From Caprella mutica (taxonomy: Eukaryota; Arthropoda; Malacostraca; Amphipoda; Caprellidae): 64,000 bases of DNA. The stretch's first letter is position 1. Each line of letters starts with the position of its first letter. The stretch lies in NCBI GenBank assembly GCA_947561585.1, contig CANNZV010000272.1, positions 186,001 through 250,000 of the forward strand, read 5' to 3'. Of this stretch, positions 34,942-47,604 are shown piece after piece. The notes under the pieces were generated by a model. The model saw nothing but the letters and a program-made list of their open reading frames with translations. It searched no databases and was not told where the DNA came from. Both the position numbers and the translations under genes were made by a program.

Positions 34942-35131
34942 AGTTCCATGGAAGCAGAGCAAGGAATTACTGGTTTCAGACACACCACCGAGACAATGGA
35001 GGCCGTCTCATCCCAGAAAGCCAATCTGGACAGTCAGAAGGGGGAGACTTTGGAGGACATGAGTCAGATGGTCATGGAACTCAACAGAAAGATTGGCGAG
35101 AGGAAATCTCGCTTGGCTCCCATCATCAAAG
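34942..35131 (+). CDS. IFT81: IFT81 exon b
   Basis: Follows exon a by a 3,294-bp intron. The acceptor is TGTTTCAG (34934-34941) and the donor AAAG/GTACAA at 35131/35132, so the exon starts in phase 0 and ends in phase 1. The frame has no stop and reads SSMEAEQGITGFRHTTETME, SQKGETLEDMSQMVMELNRK and ERKSRLAPIIK. From memory the human protein has MEEKKGISGY, GRTLDDMSEMVKKL and SEKKSALASVIKEL in the same order. The expected next residue Glu would be split G/AG across the phase-1 intron, as seen. The next exon is not recognisable up to 64000. Confidence 0.9.
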
Positions 35132-35799
35132 GTACAACCGCATTATTTCATTTTAGCCCACACATAATTGGCTTACTGATTCACTTGATTTCCAGAGTCA
35201 GTGAATTCGCTTAACCTCGAAAGACTGAAATTCCTTCGCAATCCAATTTGAAATTCAAAAAGCCATTTTCTGTAGGATGCAGCGTATTGTTTTCTGGGCA
35301 AACCTAATTATGAGGGCAGAATATGGATTTTTGCATAAATCTTCTGTCAAAGTTTTTGTACAAAGAAATATATTATATATGAATATATGTATGAGTTTCT
35401 AACCAGTCATTGGAATCAAAAGAATTGTAATAAATAATATCTTAATTTTGGATGGATTATTAAATCACATTGATATTACTGACTCTAAAAATAAAGAAGG
35501 AAATTATTAGACTATAAAATAAAAAAAGTACATATTCGAGCATAAAAATAATTTCTCAGAATGAACTGCTATGTAAATGATTTGTTAAAAAAGTTGTCAA
35601 TATCAATTTATTGAAACTGATACAATCTGGCGACGCTCAACCATATCAACTTCTAAAACACCTGCAATAAATGCTTGAAAAATGTATGTGATCATTGATA
35701 TGAGTATAGTGGCGAAACACTAAAAATATTTGTCACATAACATTTGATTATTGTTTGATATTCAATTGTATAATTATATATATTTATATAGATTACCGT
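35132..35799. other. AT-rich intron-like interval
   Basis: No further IFT81 exon or other gene recognised. Confidence 0.5.
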
Positions 35800-36457
35800 T
35801 TAAGTGGACTGGTCGTTAGGTGGAAGCCACTTAACAGACACAAGGGACAATAACTGGACTCGCTGTCAGTAATGGATTTTAGGTTACCGTTACCTGGACC
35901 CAATATATACAGATAATTTTTTCTCATTTTTTCGCCTAATAAGTTGATTTTAGCGAGTGCAGGTAACATGTCGTACTGTTAAAATTTGAGTCCACCGAAT
36001 CGGTCATATTTGCTATAAATATATTCCACTTATAATGCCTATGACTCCTAAATTCATTTGATGACATTGAATATATATATTAATCATTCACATGGCAAAT
36101 AATACATAGCTGTGATACCATAATAAGTTCGTCATCCTCAGAATTACGATAAAGACCTCTTTTACATGCAAATTAATTATATTTTTACTAAGACAATACT
36201 CTGTAATGTTTTACTCGATTATAGTACACACACTTCCAGTGTTTTTACTCTCTTGTTATTTATCCATACCGATTAACTATATAACTTTTAATTTGTTGCC
36301 TTCACTCGGTTACCATACTAATCTCTAGTGTCATTTATAATCAATTATCGTTTTATCTTGTTAAATTTTTTACGGTATAGTGGCAAATCAACAGTTCTAC
36401 AGTAAAGCAGCCTAACCTAAACTTTAAAATTTACACTGTCTTCAACTCAATTTTTTT
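35800..36457 (+). repeat. Diverged partial unit at the left edge of the tandem array
   Basis: Shows weakened versions of blocks found in the array units: GCCTAATAAGTTGATTTTAG with GGTAACATG (about 35930), and TACGGTATAGTGGCAAATCA followed by TACAGTAAAGCAGCCTAACC (36372-36420). It also has TTAAGTGGACTGG...AAGCCACTTAA (35809-35842), a short inverted motif. Interpreted as an older relative of the unit's 400-bp subrepeat. Confidence 0.6.
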
Positions 36458-37274
36458 TTCATTCTATATTAGTGATCGGTTATTGATCAGTGAGCCATAT
36501 ACTTCAGCTATTTCTTTGACGAAAATTAAATATTTCTTTCAAAAGTTATTAGGAGGTGAAATAGAAATCATGATTATCTTAGAACTAATAATTAAAAATA
36601 AATTTACATAAGAAATAGCTATCTTTATAACTTGAAGTGAAATGATTAATTTACAAACACTGTAATATACAAGCGGATAAACCAGAATATCGGAAAAAAA
36701 GGAAACTAATGAATTAATGAGGATCACAAACACGAATTAAATAGAATATCAGAGAATACATGAGATACCAGAGAATTAAAGTGAAACCAGATGATAATTG
36801 GTCAGGCATCATAGCCGTCATTCTGATTGGTTGGGTTTTCCAACAGTGACCAAATTCGGGTACATCAACAGTGACTGAAGTTGTCTGTAACAACAGTGAC
36901 TGAAGTTGTCTGTAACAACAGTGACTGAAGTTGTCTGTAACAACAGTGACTGAAGTCCAGTATCTAATGATTCTAATCAAATAGGCCTTGCATCCAGCAG
37001 TCACTCTGTTAAGTTTAATATTCCAACAGTGACCAAAGTCGGGCTTATCAACAATGACTGAAGTTATCTATAACGACAGTGACTGAAGTCTAGAATATAT
37101 TCAGTGACTTCAGTCAGGTATTTCAACAGTGACTAAAGATCGGTATCTCAACAAATATTTAAGTCTGGCATCTCAAAAGCGTCTGAACTCGACGATACTG
37201 AGAAGCCGCAGGAGTAACTTTCAGTAAACTCATTGACTTTTATGTTTGAAAATTCAATATTTTTAAATAAAAAA

Positions 37275-37760
37275 TCAAGAAGAATAAAATCTAATCTTTA
37301 CATAAAACAAAATTGCATCAGGGTTGGTTGGAGAGAATTGGGAAGGTGTGGATCCGACGGCTGAAAAACTTCTTTCCTCCGTGGCCGAGATGATGAGGAC
37401 TGAAGACATTCCCTCTCTGGATAGTGAGAGCTGATTGCTGTTGGGATCAGGCAGACTACGTTGGATATTTTGTTGGCTCAAAAATGTAATAATTGCTAAG
37501 AGTAGAGTATTTCTGACGCTATCGATTCTCCGCAGCCCATGCACTAACTCAAGCCTCAACAGCGGCATCACCGAGATGTGTTTCGGCGAATGTGTCGATA
37601 CATATACATCTCAAATAAAAAAAAAACATTCCTGTAAGGAAGCATAGTGATCCATTCTTTTTGACTAGACTCATGGGCTGGTACTCCTCCAAATTCAAGA
37701 GATGATTGGCTTCTCACAAGGGTCGTTGATCGTACCACCCTGATCTAAACACATTACACA
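37275..37760 (-). pseudogene. Retroelement C-terminal remnant in U1
   Basis: The same block as in U2-U4 but shortened by an internal deletion near 37640. Recognisable at GGTACTCCTCCAAAT (37680) and at GCCGAGATGATGAGGACTGA (37382). Noncoding now. Confidence 0.6.
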
Positions 37761-38776
37761 ATACACCTACCCATATTACTAGAACTGACGCCCGCGTTCG
37801 GTTCAGTCACGGCATCCTGAACCATAACTTTGATTTTTTAATTCTTTATGCTTACCTAATTCTCGAGAATAGAAAACCACGAATCAGAAGATTCACGTGC
37901 ACTTCTTTATCACGGTTTTTGCAATATTACTTTCATATACTCATACTATTATCCTTTTAAATAGCTGTTTTTTATATTCAGAGATATAAACTTCTTCTAC
38001 TTTATCAGCCTATTAAGTGGATCCTATCGAGTACACGTAACATACAGTAGAAGCAATAGTACATCTATTAGGCAATATAAGTTATCCATCAGATTACACT
38101 TATCCCGCCTCTGAGTCAAATTTCTTCTTTTCATTTTATATAACATAGTCTATCATTTTAAATGAGCTGCAAAAACAATTTGCCATCGTGCTCTATTGTT
38201 ATTTGTTATCTACTATAAAATATCATTTTAATGTGTTTACTGTATAGTGACAAAACAACCGGTTTCTAGAAAACGACCTAACTTGTACTTAAGAATCACT
38301 TGCACTTCTTTGTCATCGTTTTGCACTATTACTTTCATATTCTCATACTATTATCTTCTCTTATAACAGTATTTTTATATTCAGAAATCAACTTTTGTAC
38401 CTTATTAGCCTATTAAGTGGATCCTTTCGAGTACACGTAACATACAATAGAAGTAATAGTACATCTATTAGGTCATGAGTTATTTATTAGATTACACTTA
38501 TCCCGTCTCAGAGTGAAGTTTCTTCTTGTCATTTTATAAAGCATCGTCTATCATTTAAATGAGCTGCAAAAATAATTTATTATTGTTAATACTCATTTAT
38601 TATTGTTACATTATCTACTGTAAAAATTTATCTTCTTTTGTTATTTATATTTGATTATAGTTCAAATTTTACTGATGTTTTTTTTTACAGTAAAGTGGCA
38701 TAATAACAGGTCTACAGTAAAGCAGTCAAACCTGTACAATTTTCTTTTTGGTCATTTATAATCGATTAAAGTTTGA

Positions 38777-39586
38777 GGGGACCGTTCCCGGGAAAAATGG
38801 CACAATTAAAGAAAAAAATTTATTGTGTAGATAGTTGCTTTTTAACCTTCTAATAGTGTGTGCAAAATATCAGAGTTCTCATGATTACTCTAACTCCCTG
38901 GGGAGAGGGAGAAAGGGAAAAGGGGACCGGGGGGTAGGGAGTCAATATGTACTCTAAAAACCAACTCTCAGCCAATTATAATTCGTAATAATTAATCATC
39001 TCGCTATATCTGGTATCTAACGTACCACTAATCAGATGCACACTAAGGTATGCCCATCAGTTACCCGCGAACCTTCACAGGAGCCGTATACAGCGTGTCA
39101 GATTACCAAACTTTGAATGGGATTTTCTATTTATTCAGAGATCTAAAAATCTTGTAATTCAAAAGCCTAAGGCTTTTGCAATTTTGAAACTGCGGCATTG
39201 CAATTCTTTGCATTCGATTTTCCCCGCAATTCTCTACAAACTCTGGAAGAGTTTTATTTGATTTTCGAAATATTTTTCAAAATATTGAATTTTGAAATTT
39301 ATATTATATTTCAATTTTTTTTTCACTAAAAATTTCAATAATTCGAAAACCAATTCGAAGAATCAAAAAAACGCTTCCACAGTTTGTAGAAAATCTTGTG
39401 TGGAGAATCGAATGCAAAAAACCATAATGTCACACTGTTCGAAATTCGAATAACTCGTTTTCTATCGGTCGAATCGAAAAAATGTCATGAAACAAAAACA
39501 TCTTAGAATTCATTTTATATATGTGTACAAAGTTTCACAACCGTAGCTTCAATAATAGAAAACTTTTCAAAATCTGGGAACGGTGC
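38777..39586. mobile_element. TTAA-type MITE at the U1/U2 junction
   Basis: Ends GGGGACCGTTCCCGGG and the inverse of GGGCACCGTTCCCAG. The right flank is TTAA (39589 region); the left TTAA is mutated to TTGA. About 0.81 kb, AT-rich, noncoding, with internal GA-rich GGGAGAGGGAGAAAGGGA. Confidence 0.78.
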
Positions 39587-40384
39587 CCTTAAATCTTTTT
39601 GATGTTTTTTACAGTAAAGTGGCATAATAACAGGTCTAAATATGGTAAAGCAGCCTAACATGTACTCTAAAATTTAAACTGTAATGGTTAAAAACTTTAA
39701 ACTTCACTCAAAATATTTTTTCATTCTAAATTAGAGACCTGTTGTTGGTCGGCGAGCCATCTTTTTTAGCTATTTCTTTGAAGAAAATATTTATTTCAAA
39801 AGTAATAAGGAGGTGAAATCAAAATCATGACTATTTTAGAGCTATTTATTTAAAAAGGAAGTTTACATAAAAAGTAGCTATCAATAAAACTTGAAATGGA
39901 ATTGGAAAATTAGAAACACTAAAATATATGAAGGAATAAACTAGGATATCGGAAAAATGGGTAAATTAAAGAAATAAAAAGATCACAAACACGAAGTAAA
40001 TAGAATAACTGAAAATACATGAGATACCAGAGAATGAAAAAAAAAAGCAGAGAATAATGGGTCAGGCATCAATCATAGCAGTATGTCTGAAAAGTTAAGT
40101 ATTTTAACAGAGACTGAAGTTGTCTAAATCAATAGTGACTGAAGTTGGTATCTAACCAGTATCTGCAGTCAGGTATCTCAACATCCACTGAAGTTCAGTA
40201 TATCAACAGTTATTCAAGTCTGGTTCTCAATAGTGCCTAAAGTCGACCATCTCAATTGTGATTGAGAGACCACACAATTAACTTTCAATAACTCATCATT
40301 TCACTTTTAATGTTTAAAAAGACAGTATGATCCATTCAAAATCAAGAAGAATTAAATTCTCACAAAAAAGAGAGAAAATTCCAT

Positions 40385-41275
40385 TAGAGTTGGTTGGAGA
40401 GAGTTGATAAGGGGTGGACCCAACGGCCTAAATATTCTCCTTCGCGGCCGAGAGGATGCTGAAGACATTCCCTCTCTGGATAGGGAGAACCGATTGTTAT
40501 TAGAACCAGCAGACTCCGTTGGATCTCTTGTTGACTCAGCAAGGCATCTAACTTTGTACTCGGAGATTAAGGAGGTCGTACTACCGTACGCTTTTGTGGT
40601 CAATACAAAAATTGGCTCAAAAATCTAATGATCGACAAGGTTACAGTTATTCTGACGCTAATGAATCTTCGCTGTTGCAGCCGGCACCTGATTCAGCCTC
40701 AACCGCAGAATCATTGAGATATGTTTCGGCAAATGTGTCGATACATTTACATCCCAATTCAAAAAATTCTAATGCCTGTTAGGGAACAAAGTGATTTGGG
40801 CGTTCACAATCACCTCTGTCAAACCTGAGAGACTCCAGCACTGGAAGAATTCCCGCTCTTTACTAACCTCGTTTTACGAAATCATTCATTACTGTATATC
40901 TTGGTTAAGGTCCAGAACTATAGCTATAAGACAGACTAATCAGGCCTATGATGTCCATCCCATTACTGAAGCGATAAGTACATGCTTCGCAAAATTTGGA
41001 AGCAATGCTAAGAGCAATGGCTACCCTCAAGACCTATGTAGCTAACTGTGTTCCCACTGGTTGTATACGAACTGCATATAGCCACACTCCAGTTTCCTTA
41101 CGAGATGCAGATAATGGACGAACTCTCAACCTGATCAGCTCTCGCCAACAAACTTCACAGTAAGGAAAAAGCACGATTTTATCCAATTCTTTTTGACTAG
41201 ACTCTTGGACTGGTACTCCTCCAAATCCAACAAGAGTTGATTGGCTGCTCCCGAGGGTCATTGATCGTACCACCT
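40385..41275 (-). pseudogene. Retroelement C-terminal remnant in U2
   Basis: The minus strand carries a decayed relative of the ORF at 15333-16538: LVGFGGVPVQES for LPVRFGGLGIRM, GVWLYAVRIQPVGTQL for GLWLHALPVSTLGTLL, SYRYSS for SCRYSAG, and further on CIDTFAETYLNDSAVE for CVDTYAASHLIDSALS. Stops and frame changes are common. Confidence 0.72.
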
Positions 41276-41570
41276 TAACCTCGACATATTACACATACTT
41301 ATATTACTCTATAACTGACGCCCGCGCTCGGGTTAGACCAACATCTAAAAACAATGAATCTAACTACCATTGTTTGACCTGAATGAATTTCAGATATTTT
41401 TGTTTGGCTGTTCGGAAAAATCTTTTTCTCTTCTTTCAAGGCAAAATGAACCGTAACTTTGATTATTTAATTCGTTATGCTCACCTAATTCTCGAGAATA
41501 GAAAACCACGAATCAGATGGTTCACGTGCACTTCTTTATCACAGTTTTTGCACTATTATTTTCTTATACT

Positions 41571-42749
41571 CAGAGATGGGCATAAATACTCGCGAAAAAA
41601 GTATTGAAATACTAAATACTTGCGAAAAAAGTATTGAAATACTAAATACTAAATAGCTACTTGTAAAATTATTTAAATACATTTCAAATACTTTTTGAAT
41701 ATTTCATAATATATAGTATTTTATCATATAAAAAGGTTGACTGAAAGAAAAAGTTAGGACGTTCAGTCTTTTTTAAGCTTGAGACTTTTCCCAAAATAGT
41801 CAGCATTTTAAGATGAACAACACGAAAAGGTAACATTTTGATTTATGAAGTCGCTTACGCAAATAAGTGTTATACCTAAATGAAAACAAAGTGCATATCA
41901 TACTGAATATTTTTCAAAATCGTTTAATACGCCTTTTGTTGTTAAATCAAATAATAAATAATGATAATTCTACACATTTACTAATTAAGATGGTTACTGA
42001 CTTTTCAGATAGCATGATTTAGTTAATTATTTATATTCTTTCTGTTTCTTTATATCTTCTCATTTAATTTTTTGTGAAGGTAATATAGGATGAACATTTT
42101 TATTTATATAACAAAGAAATAGATAAGTATGTATGATAGTACATTTTCTGATTTCATTGCTATTATTCAATAGAATAATAACGAGATGCACTTTAGTTTA
42201 GACTTTAGACCGTAAAGTGTCTAAGTTAAAGTGCACATTAACCGTAATTTTACGTTAAATAATATCACATATATGTATGATTATAATCTTATTTAAACTA
42301 TATTAACATTTGATGATAATTAAGCACTAGTATATGAAAAAGGTGAAGGATGAAAACCAAAGATAGCTATGGAGGAAAGATGAAAACTGAATCACAGGCA
42401 GAACTTCAAAAGGGGCACAATGAACATGCTTAGCTTATAGCTAATCAGATCTCATCAACTAATTGTCGATAGTGACAGTAAACGTTTAGAACTGTTATAT
42501 CAAGTTTATTTCAATTGAAAATTATTGTTTATTTTCTAATTATTTTCATACTTCACTTTGGCTTTACTTGATAACTATTAATTTAATAACAAATTATAGA
42601 AATCAAACATTTAAATACATTAAAAGTATTTAAATACAATGTATTTAAATACATAATGGCAGAAGTATTTATAAATTCCTTTTTTAACTTCTCAAAAGTA
42701 TTTAAATACTGTATTTAAATACATTGTATTGAAATACTGCCCAACTCTG
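41571..42749. mobile_element. hAT-like insertion in U2
   Basis: Ends CAGAGATGGGCATAAATACT and the inverse of CAGAGTTGGGCAGTATTTCA. U1 shows the empty site (CATATACTCATACTATTATC, about 37930). Flanking 8-mers CTTATACT and CATATATT are only partly alike, as expected for an old duplication. Subterminal AAGTATTTAAATAC motifs are dense at both ends. No transposase ORF. Confidence 0.78.
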
Positions 42750-43590
42750 CATATATTCATACTATTATCCTTTTTAATAGCTGTTTTTCATATTCAGAGA
42801 TATAAACTTCTTCTACTTTATCAGCCTATTAAGTGGATCCTATCGAGTACACGTAACATACAGTAGAAGCAATAGTACGTCTATTAGGCAATATAAGTTA
42901 TCCATCAGATTACACTTATCCCGCCTCCGACTCAAATTTCTTCTTTTCATTTTATATAACATAGTCTATCATTTAAATGAGCTGCAAAAACAATTTGCCA
43001 TCGTGCTCTATTGTTATTTGTTATCTACTATAAAATATCATTTTAATGTGTTTACTGTATAGTGACAAAACAACCGGTTTCTAGAAAATGACCTAAATTA
43101 TACTTAAGAATCACTTGCACTTCTTTGTCATCGTTTTGCACTATTACTTTCATATTCTCATACTATTATCTTCTCTTATAACAGTATTTTTATATCCAGA
43201 AATCAACTTTTGTACCTTATTAGCCTATTAAGTGGATCCTTTCGAGTACACGTAACATACAATAGAAGTAATAGTACATCTATTAGGTCGTGAGTTATTT
43301 ATTAGATTACACTTATCGCGTCTCTGAGTGAAGTTTCTTCTTGTCATTTTATAAAGCATCGTCTATCATTTAAATGAGCTGCAAAAATAATGTATTATTG
43401 TTAATACTCATTTATTATTGTTACATTATCTACTGTAAAATTTTATCTTCTTTTGTTATTTATATTTGATTATAGTTCAAATATTACTGATGTTTTTTTT
43501 ACAGTAAAGTGGCATAATAACAGGTCTACAGTAAAGCAGTCAAACCTGTACAATTTTCTTTTTGGTCATTTATAATCGATTAAAGTTTAA

Positions 43591-44446
43591 GGGGACCGTT
43601 CCCGGGAAAAATGGCACAATTAAAGAAAAAAATTTATTGTGTAGATAGTTGCTTTTTAACCTTCTAATAGTGTGTGCAAAATATCAGAGTTCTCATGATT
43701 ACTATAACTCCCTGGGGATAGGGAGAAAGGGAAAAGGGGACCGGGGGGTAGGGAGTCAATATGTACTCTAAAAACCAACTCTCAGCCAATTATAATTCGT
43801 AATAATTAATCATCTCGCTATATCTGGTATCTAACGTACCACTAATCAGATGCACACTAAGGTATGCCCATCAGTTACCCGCGAACCTTCACAGGAGCCG
43901 TATACAGCGTGTCAGATTACCAAACTTTGAATGGGATTTTCTATTTATTCAGAGATCTAAAAATCTTGTAATTGAAAAGCCTAAGGCTTTTACAATTTTG
44001 AAGCTACGGCATTGCAATTCTTTGCATTCGATTTTCCCCGCAATTCTCTACAAACTCTGGAAGAGTTTTATTTAATTTTCGAAATATTTTTCAAAATATT
44101 GAATTTTGAAATTTATATCATATTTCAATTTTTTTTTCACTAAAAATTCCAATAATTCGAAAACCAATTCGAAGAATCAAAAAAACCCTTCCACAGTTTG
44201 TAGAAAATCTTGTGGAGAATCGAATGCAAAAAACCATAATATCATAGCTACAAGATCGTAGTATCCATTTATTAATTTACACACTGTTCGAAATTTATTT
44301 GAAATTCGAATAACTCGTTTTCTATCGGTCGAATCGAAAAAATTTCATGAAACAAAAACATCTTAGAATTCATTTTATATATGTGTACAAAGTTTCACAA
44401 CCGTAGCTTCAATAATAGAAAACTTTTCAAAATCTGGGAACGGTGC
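43591..44446. mobile_element. TTAA-type MITE at the U2/U3 junction
   Basis: Nearly identical to 38777-39586 but with a perfect TTAA on each side and about 45 extra bases near 44240. The U3/U4 junction at 48440 keeps the empty site AAAGATTAAATC. Confidence 0.85.
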
Positions 44447-45206
44447 CCTTAAATCTTTTTGATGTTTTTTACAGTAAAGTGGCATAATAACAGGTCTATG
44501 GTAAAGCAGCCTAACATGTACTCTAAAATTTAAACTGTAATGGTTAAAAACTTTAAACTTTACTCAAAATATTTTTTCATTCTAAATTAGAGACCTGTTG
44601 TTGGTCGGCCAGCCATCTTTTTTACCTATTTCTTTGAAGAAAATATTTATTTCAAAAGTAATTAGGAGGTGAAATCAAAATCATGACTATTTCAGAGCTA
44701 TTTATTTAAAAAGGAAGTTTACATAAAAAGTAGCTATCAATAAAACTTGAAATGGAATTGGAAAATTAGAAACACTAAAATATATGAAGGAATAAACTAG
44801 GATATCGGAAAAATGGGTAAATTAAAGAAATAAAAAGATCACAAACACTAAGTAAATAGAATAACTGAAAATACATGAGATACCAGAGAATGAAAAAAAA
44901 AGCAGAGAATAATGGGTCAGGCATCAATCATAGCAGTATGTCTGAAAAGTTAAGTATTTTAACAGAGACTGAAGTTGTCTAAATCAATAGTGACTGAAGT
45001 TGGTATCTAACCAGTATCTGCAGTCAGGTATCTCAACATCCACTGAAGTTCAGTATATCAACAGTTATTCAAGTCTGGTTCTCGATAGTTTCTGAAGTCG
45101 ACCATCTCAAAAGTGACTGAGAGACCACACAATTAACTTTCAATAACTCATCATTTCACTTTTAATGTTTAAAAAGACAGTATGATCCATTCAAAATCAA
45201 GAAGAA

Positions 45207-46135
45207 TTAAATTCTCATAAAAGAGAGAGAAAATTCCATTAGAGTTGGTTTGAAAGAGTTGGTAAGGGGTGGATCCGACGGCCTAAATATTCTCCTTCGC
45301 GGCCGAGAGGATGCTGAAGACATTCCCTCTCTGGATAGGGAGAACCGATTGTTATTGGAACCAGGCAGACTCCGTTGGATCTCTTGTTGACTCAGCAAGG
45401 CATCTAACTTTGCACCCGGAGATTAAGGAGGTCGTACTACCGTACGCTGTTGTGGTCAATACAAAAATTGGCTCAAAAATCTAATGATCGACAAGGTTAC
45501 AGTTATTCTGTCGCTAATGAATCTTCGCTGTTCCGGCCGGCAACTGATTCAGCCTCAACCGCAGAATCATTGAGATATGTTTCGGCAAATGTGTCGATAC
45601 ATTTACATCCCAATTCAAAAAATTCTAATGCCTGTTAGGGAACAAAGTGATTTGGGCGTTCACAATCACCTCTGTCAAACCTGAGAGACTCCAGCACTGG
45701 AAGAATTCCCGCTCTTTACTAACCTCGTTTCACGAAATCATTCATTACTGTATATCTTGGTATAGGTCCAGAACTATACCTATAAGACAGACTAATCAGG
45801 CCTATGATGTCCATCCCATTACTGAAGCGATAAGTACGTGCTTCGCAAAATTTGGAAGCAATGCTAATAGTAATGGCTACCCTCAAGACCTCTGTAGCTA
45901 ACTGTGTTCCCACTGGTTGTATACGAACTGCATATAGCCACACTCCAGTTTCCTTACGAGATGCAGATAATGGACGAACTCTCAACCTGATCAGCTCTCG
46001 CCAACAAACTTCACAATAAGGAAGAAGCACGATTTTATCCAATTCTTTTTGACTAGACTCTTGGACTGGTACTCCTCCAAATCCAACAAGAGTTGATTGG
46101 CTGCTCCCGAGGGTCATTGATCGTACCACCTTAAT
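45207..46135 (-). pseudogene. Retroelement C-terminal remnant in U3
   Basis: The best-preserved array copy: 136 open codons at 45719-46129 covering the FGG, GVWLY and SYRYSSGPIPRY blocks, then LESLRFDRGDCERPNHF after two stops, matching LEPLGVDRGDGKRPNGI of the 15.3-16.5 kb copy. Confidence 0.75.
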
Positions 46136-46426
46136 CTCGACATATTACACATACTTATATTACTCTATAACTCACGCCCGCGCTCGGGTTAGACCAACAT
46201 CTAAAAACAATGAATCTAACTACCATTGTTTGACCTGAATGAATTTCATATATTTTTGTTTGGCTGTTCGGAAAAATCTTTTTCTCTTCTTTCAAGGCAA
46301 AATGAACCGTAACTTTGATTATTTAATTCGTTATGCTCACCTAATTCTCGAGAATAGAAAACCACGAATCAGATGGTTCACGTGCACTTCTTTATCACAG
46401 TTTTTGCACTATTATTTTCTTATACT

Positions 46427-47604
46427 CAGAGATGGGCATAAATACTCGCGAAAAAAGTATTGAAATACAAATACTTGCGAAAAAAGTATTAAAATACTGA
46501 ATACTAAATAGCTACTTGGAAAATTATTTAAATACATTTCAAATACTTTTTGAATACTTCATAAAATATAGTATTTTATCATATAAAAAGGTTGACTGAA
46601 AGAAAAAGTTAGGACGTTCAGCCTTTTTTAAGCTTGAGACTTTTCCCAAAATAGTCAGCATTTTAAGATGAATAACTCGAAAAGGTAAGATTTTGATTTA
46701 TGAAGTCGCTTCCGCAAATAAGTGTTATACCTAAATGAAAACAAAGTGCATATCATACTGATTTTTTTTCAAAATCGTTTAATACGCCTTTTGTTGTTAA
46801 ATCAAATAATAAATAATGATAATTCTACACATTTACTAATTAAGATGGTTACTGACTTTTCAGATAGCATGATTTGGTTAATTATTTATATTCTTTCTGT
46901 TTCTTTATATCTTCTCATTTAATTTTTTGTAAAGGTAATATAGGATGAACAATTTTATTTATATAACAAAGAAATAGATAAGTATGTATGATAGTACATT
47001 TTCTGATTTCATTGCTATCATTCAATAGTATAATAACGAGATGCACTTTAGTTTAGACTTTAGACCGTAAAGTGTCTAAGTTAAAGTGCACATTAACCGT
47101 AATTTTACGTTAAATAATATCACATATATGTATGATTATAATCTTATTTAAAATATATTAACATTTGATGATAATTAAGCACTAGTATATGAAAAAGGTG
47201 AAGGATGAAAACCAAAGATAGCTATGGAGGAAAGATAAAAACTGAATCACAGGCAGAACTTCAAAAGGGGCACAATGAACATGCTTAGCTTATAGCTAAT
47301 CAGATCTCATCAACAAATTGTCGATAGTGACAGTAAACGTTTGGAACTGTTATATCAAGTTTATTTCAATTGAAAATTATTGTTTATTTTCTAATTATTT
47401 TCATACTTCACTTGGGCTTTACTTGATAACTATTAATTTAATAACAAATTATAGAAATCAAACATTTAAATACATTAAAAGTATTTAAATACAATGTATT
47501 TAAATACATAATGGCAGAAGTATTTATAAATTCCTTTTTTAACTTCTCAAAAGTATTTAAATACTGTATTTAAATACATTGTATTTGAATACTGCCCAAC
47601 TCTG
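46427..47604. mobile_element. hAT-like insertion in U3
   Basis: Same site and ends as in U2, with a few substitutions; 1,178 bp. Confidence 0.8.

Larger units (their letters stand above)
36458..39714 (+). repeat. Tandem array unit U1, 3.26 kb
   Basis: The first of four direct copies, starting at the anchor TTTTTCATTCTATATTAG. Order within a unit: AACAGTGACTGAAGTT minisatellite (36845-37190), decayed retroelement (minus), two 400-bp subrepeats each holding GCCTATTAAGTGGATCCT (38004 and 38406), TTAA MITE. U1 is the most diverged unit, lacks the hAT insertion, and lacks about 385 bp of the retroelement block relative to U2. Confidence 0.88.
39715..44569 (+). repeat. Tandem array unit U2, 4.86 kb
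   Basis: Same order as U1, plus a hAT-like insertion at 41571-42749 and a closing TTAA MITE at 43591-44446. Subrepeat motifs GCCTATTAAGTGGATCCT at 42822 and 43222. Very similar to U3 and U4. Confidence 0.92.

Noticed and set aside
34850..35062. 70-codon plus-strand ORF overlapping IFT81 exon b in another frame
   Set aside because: The other frame carries the IFT81 match with correct splice sites.
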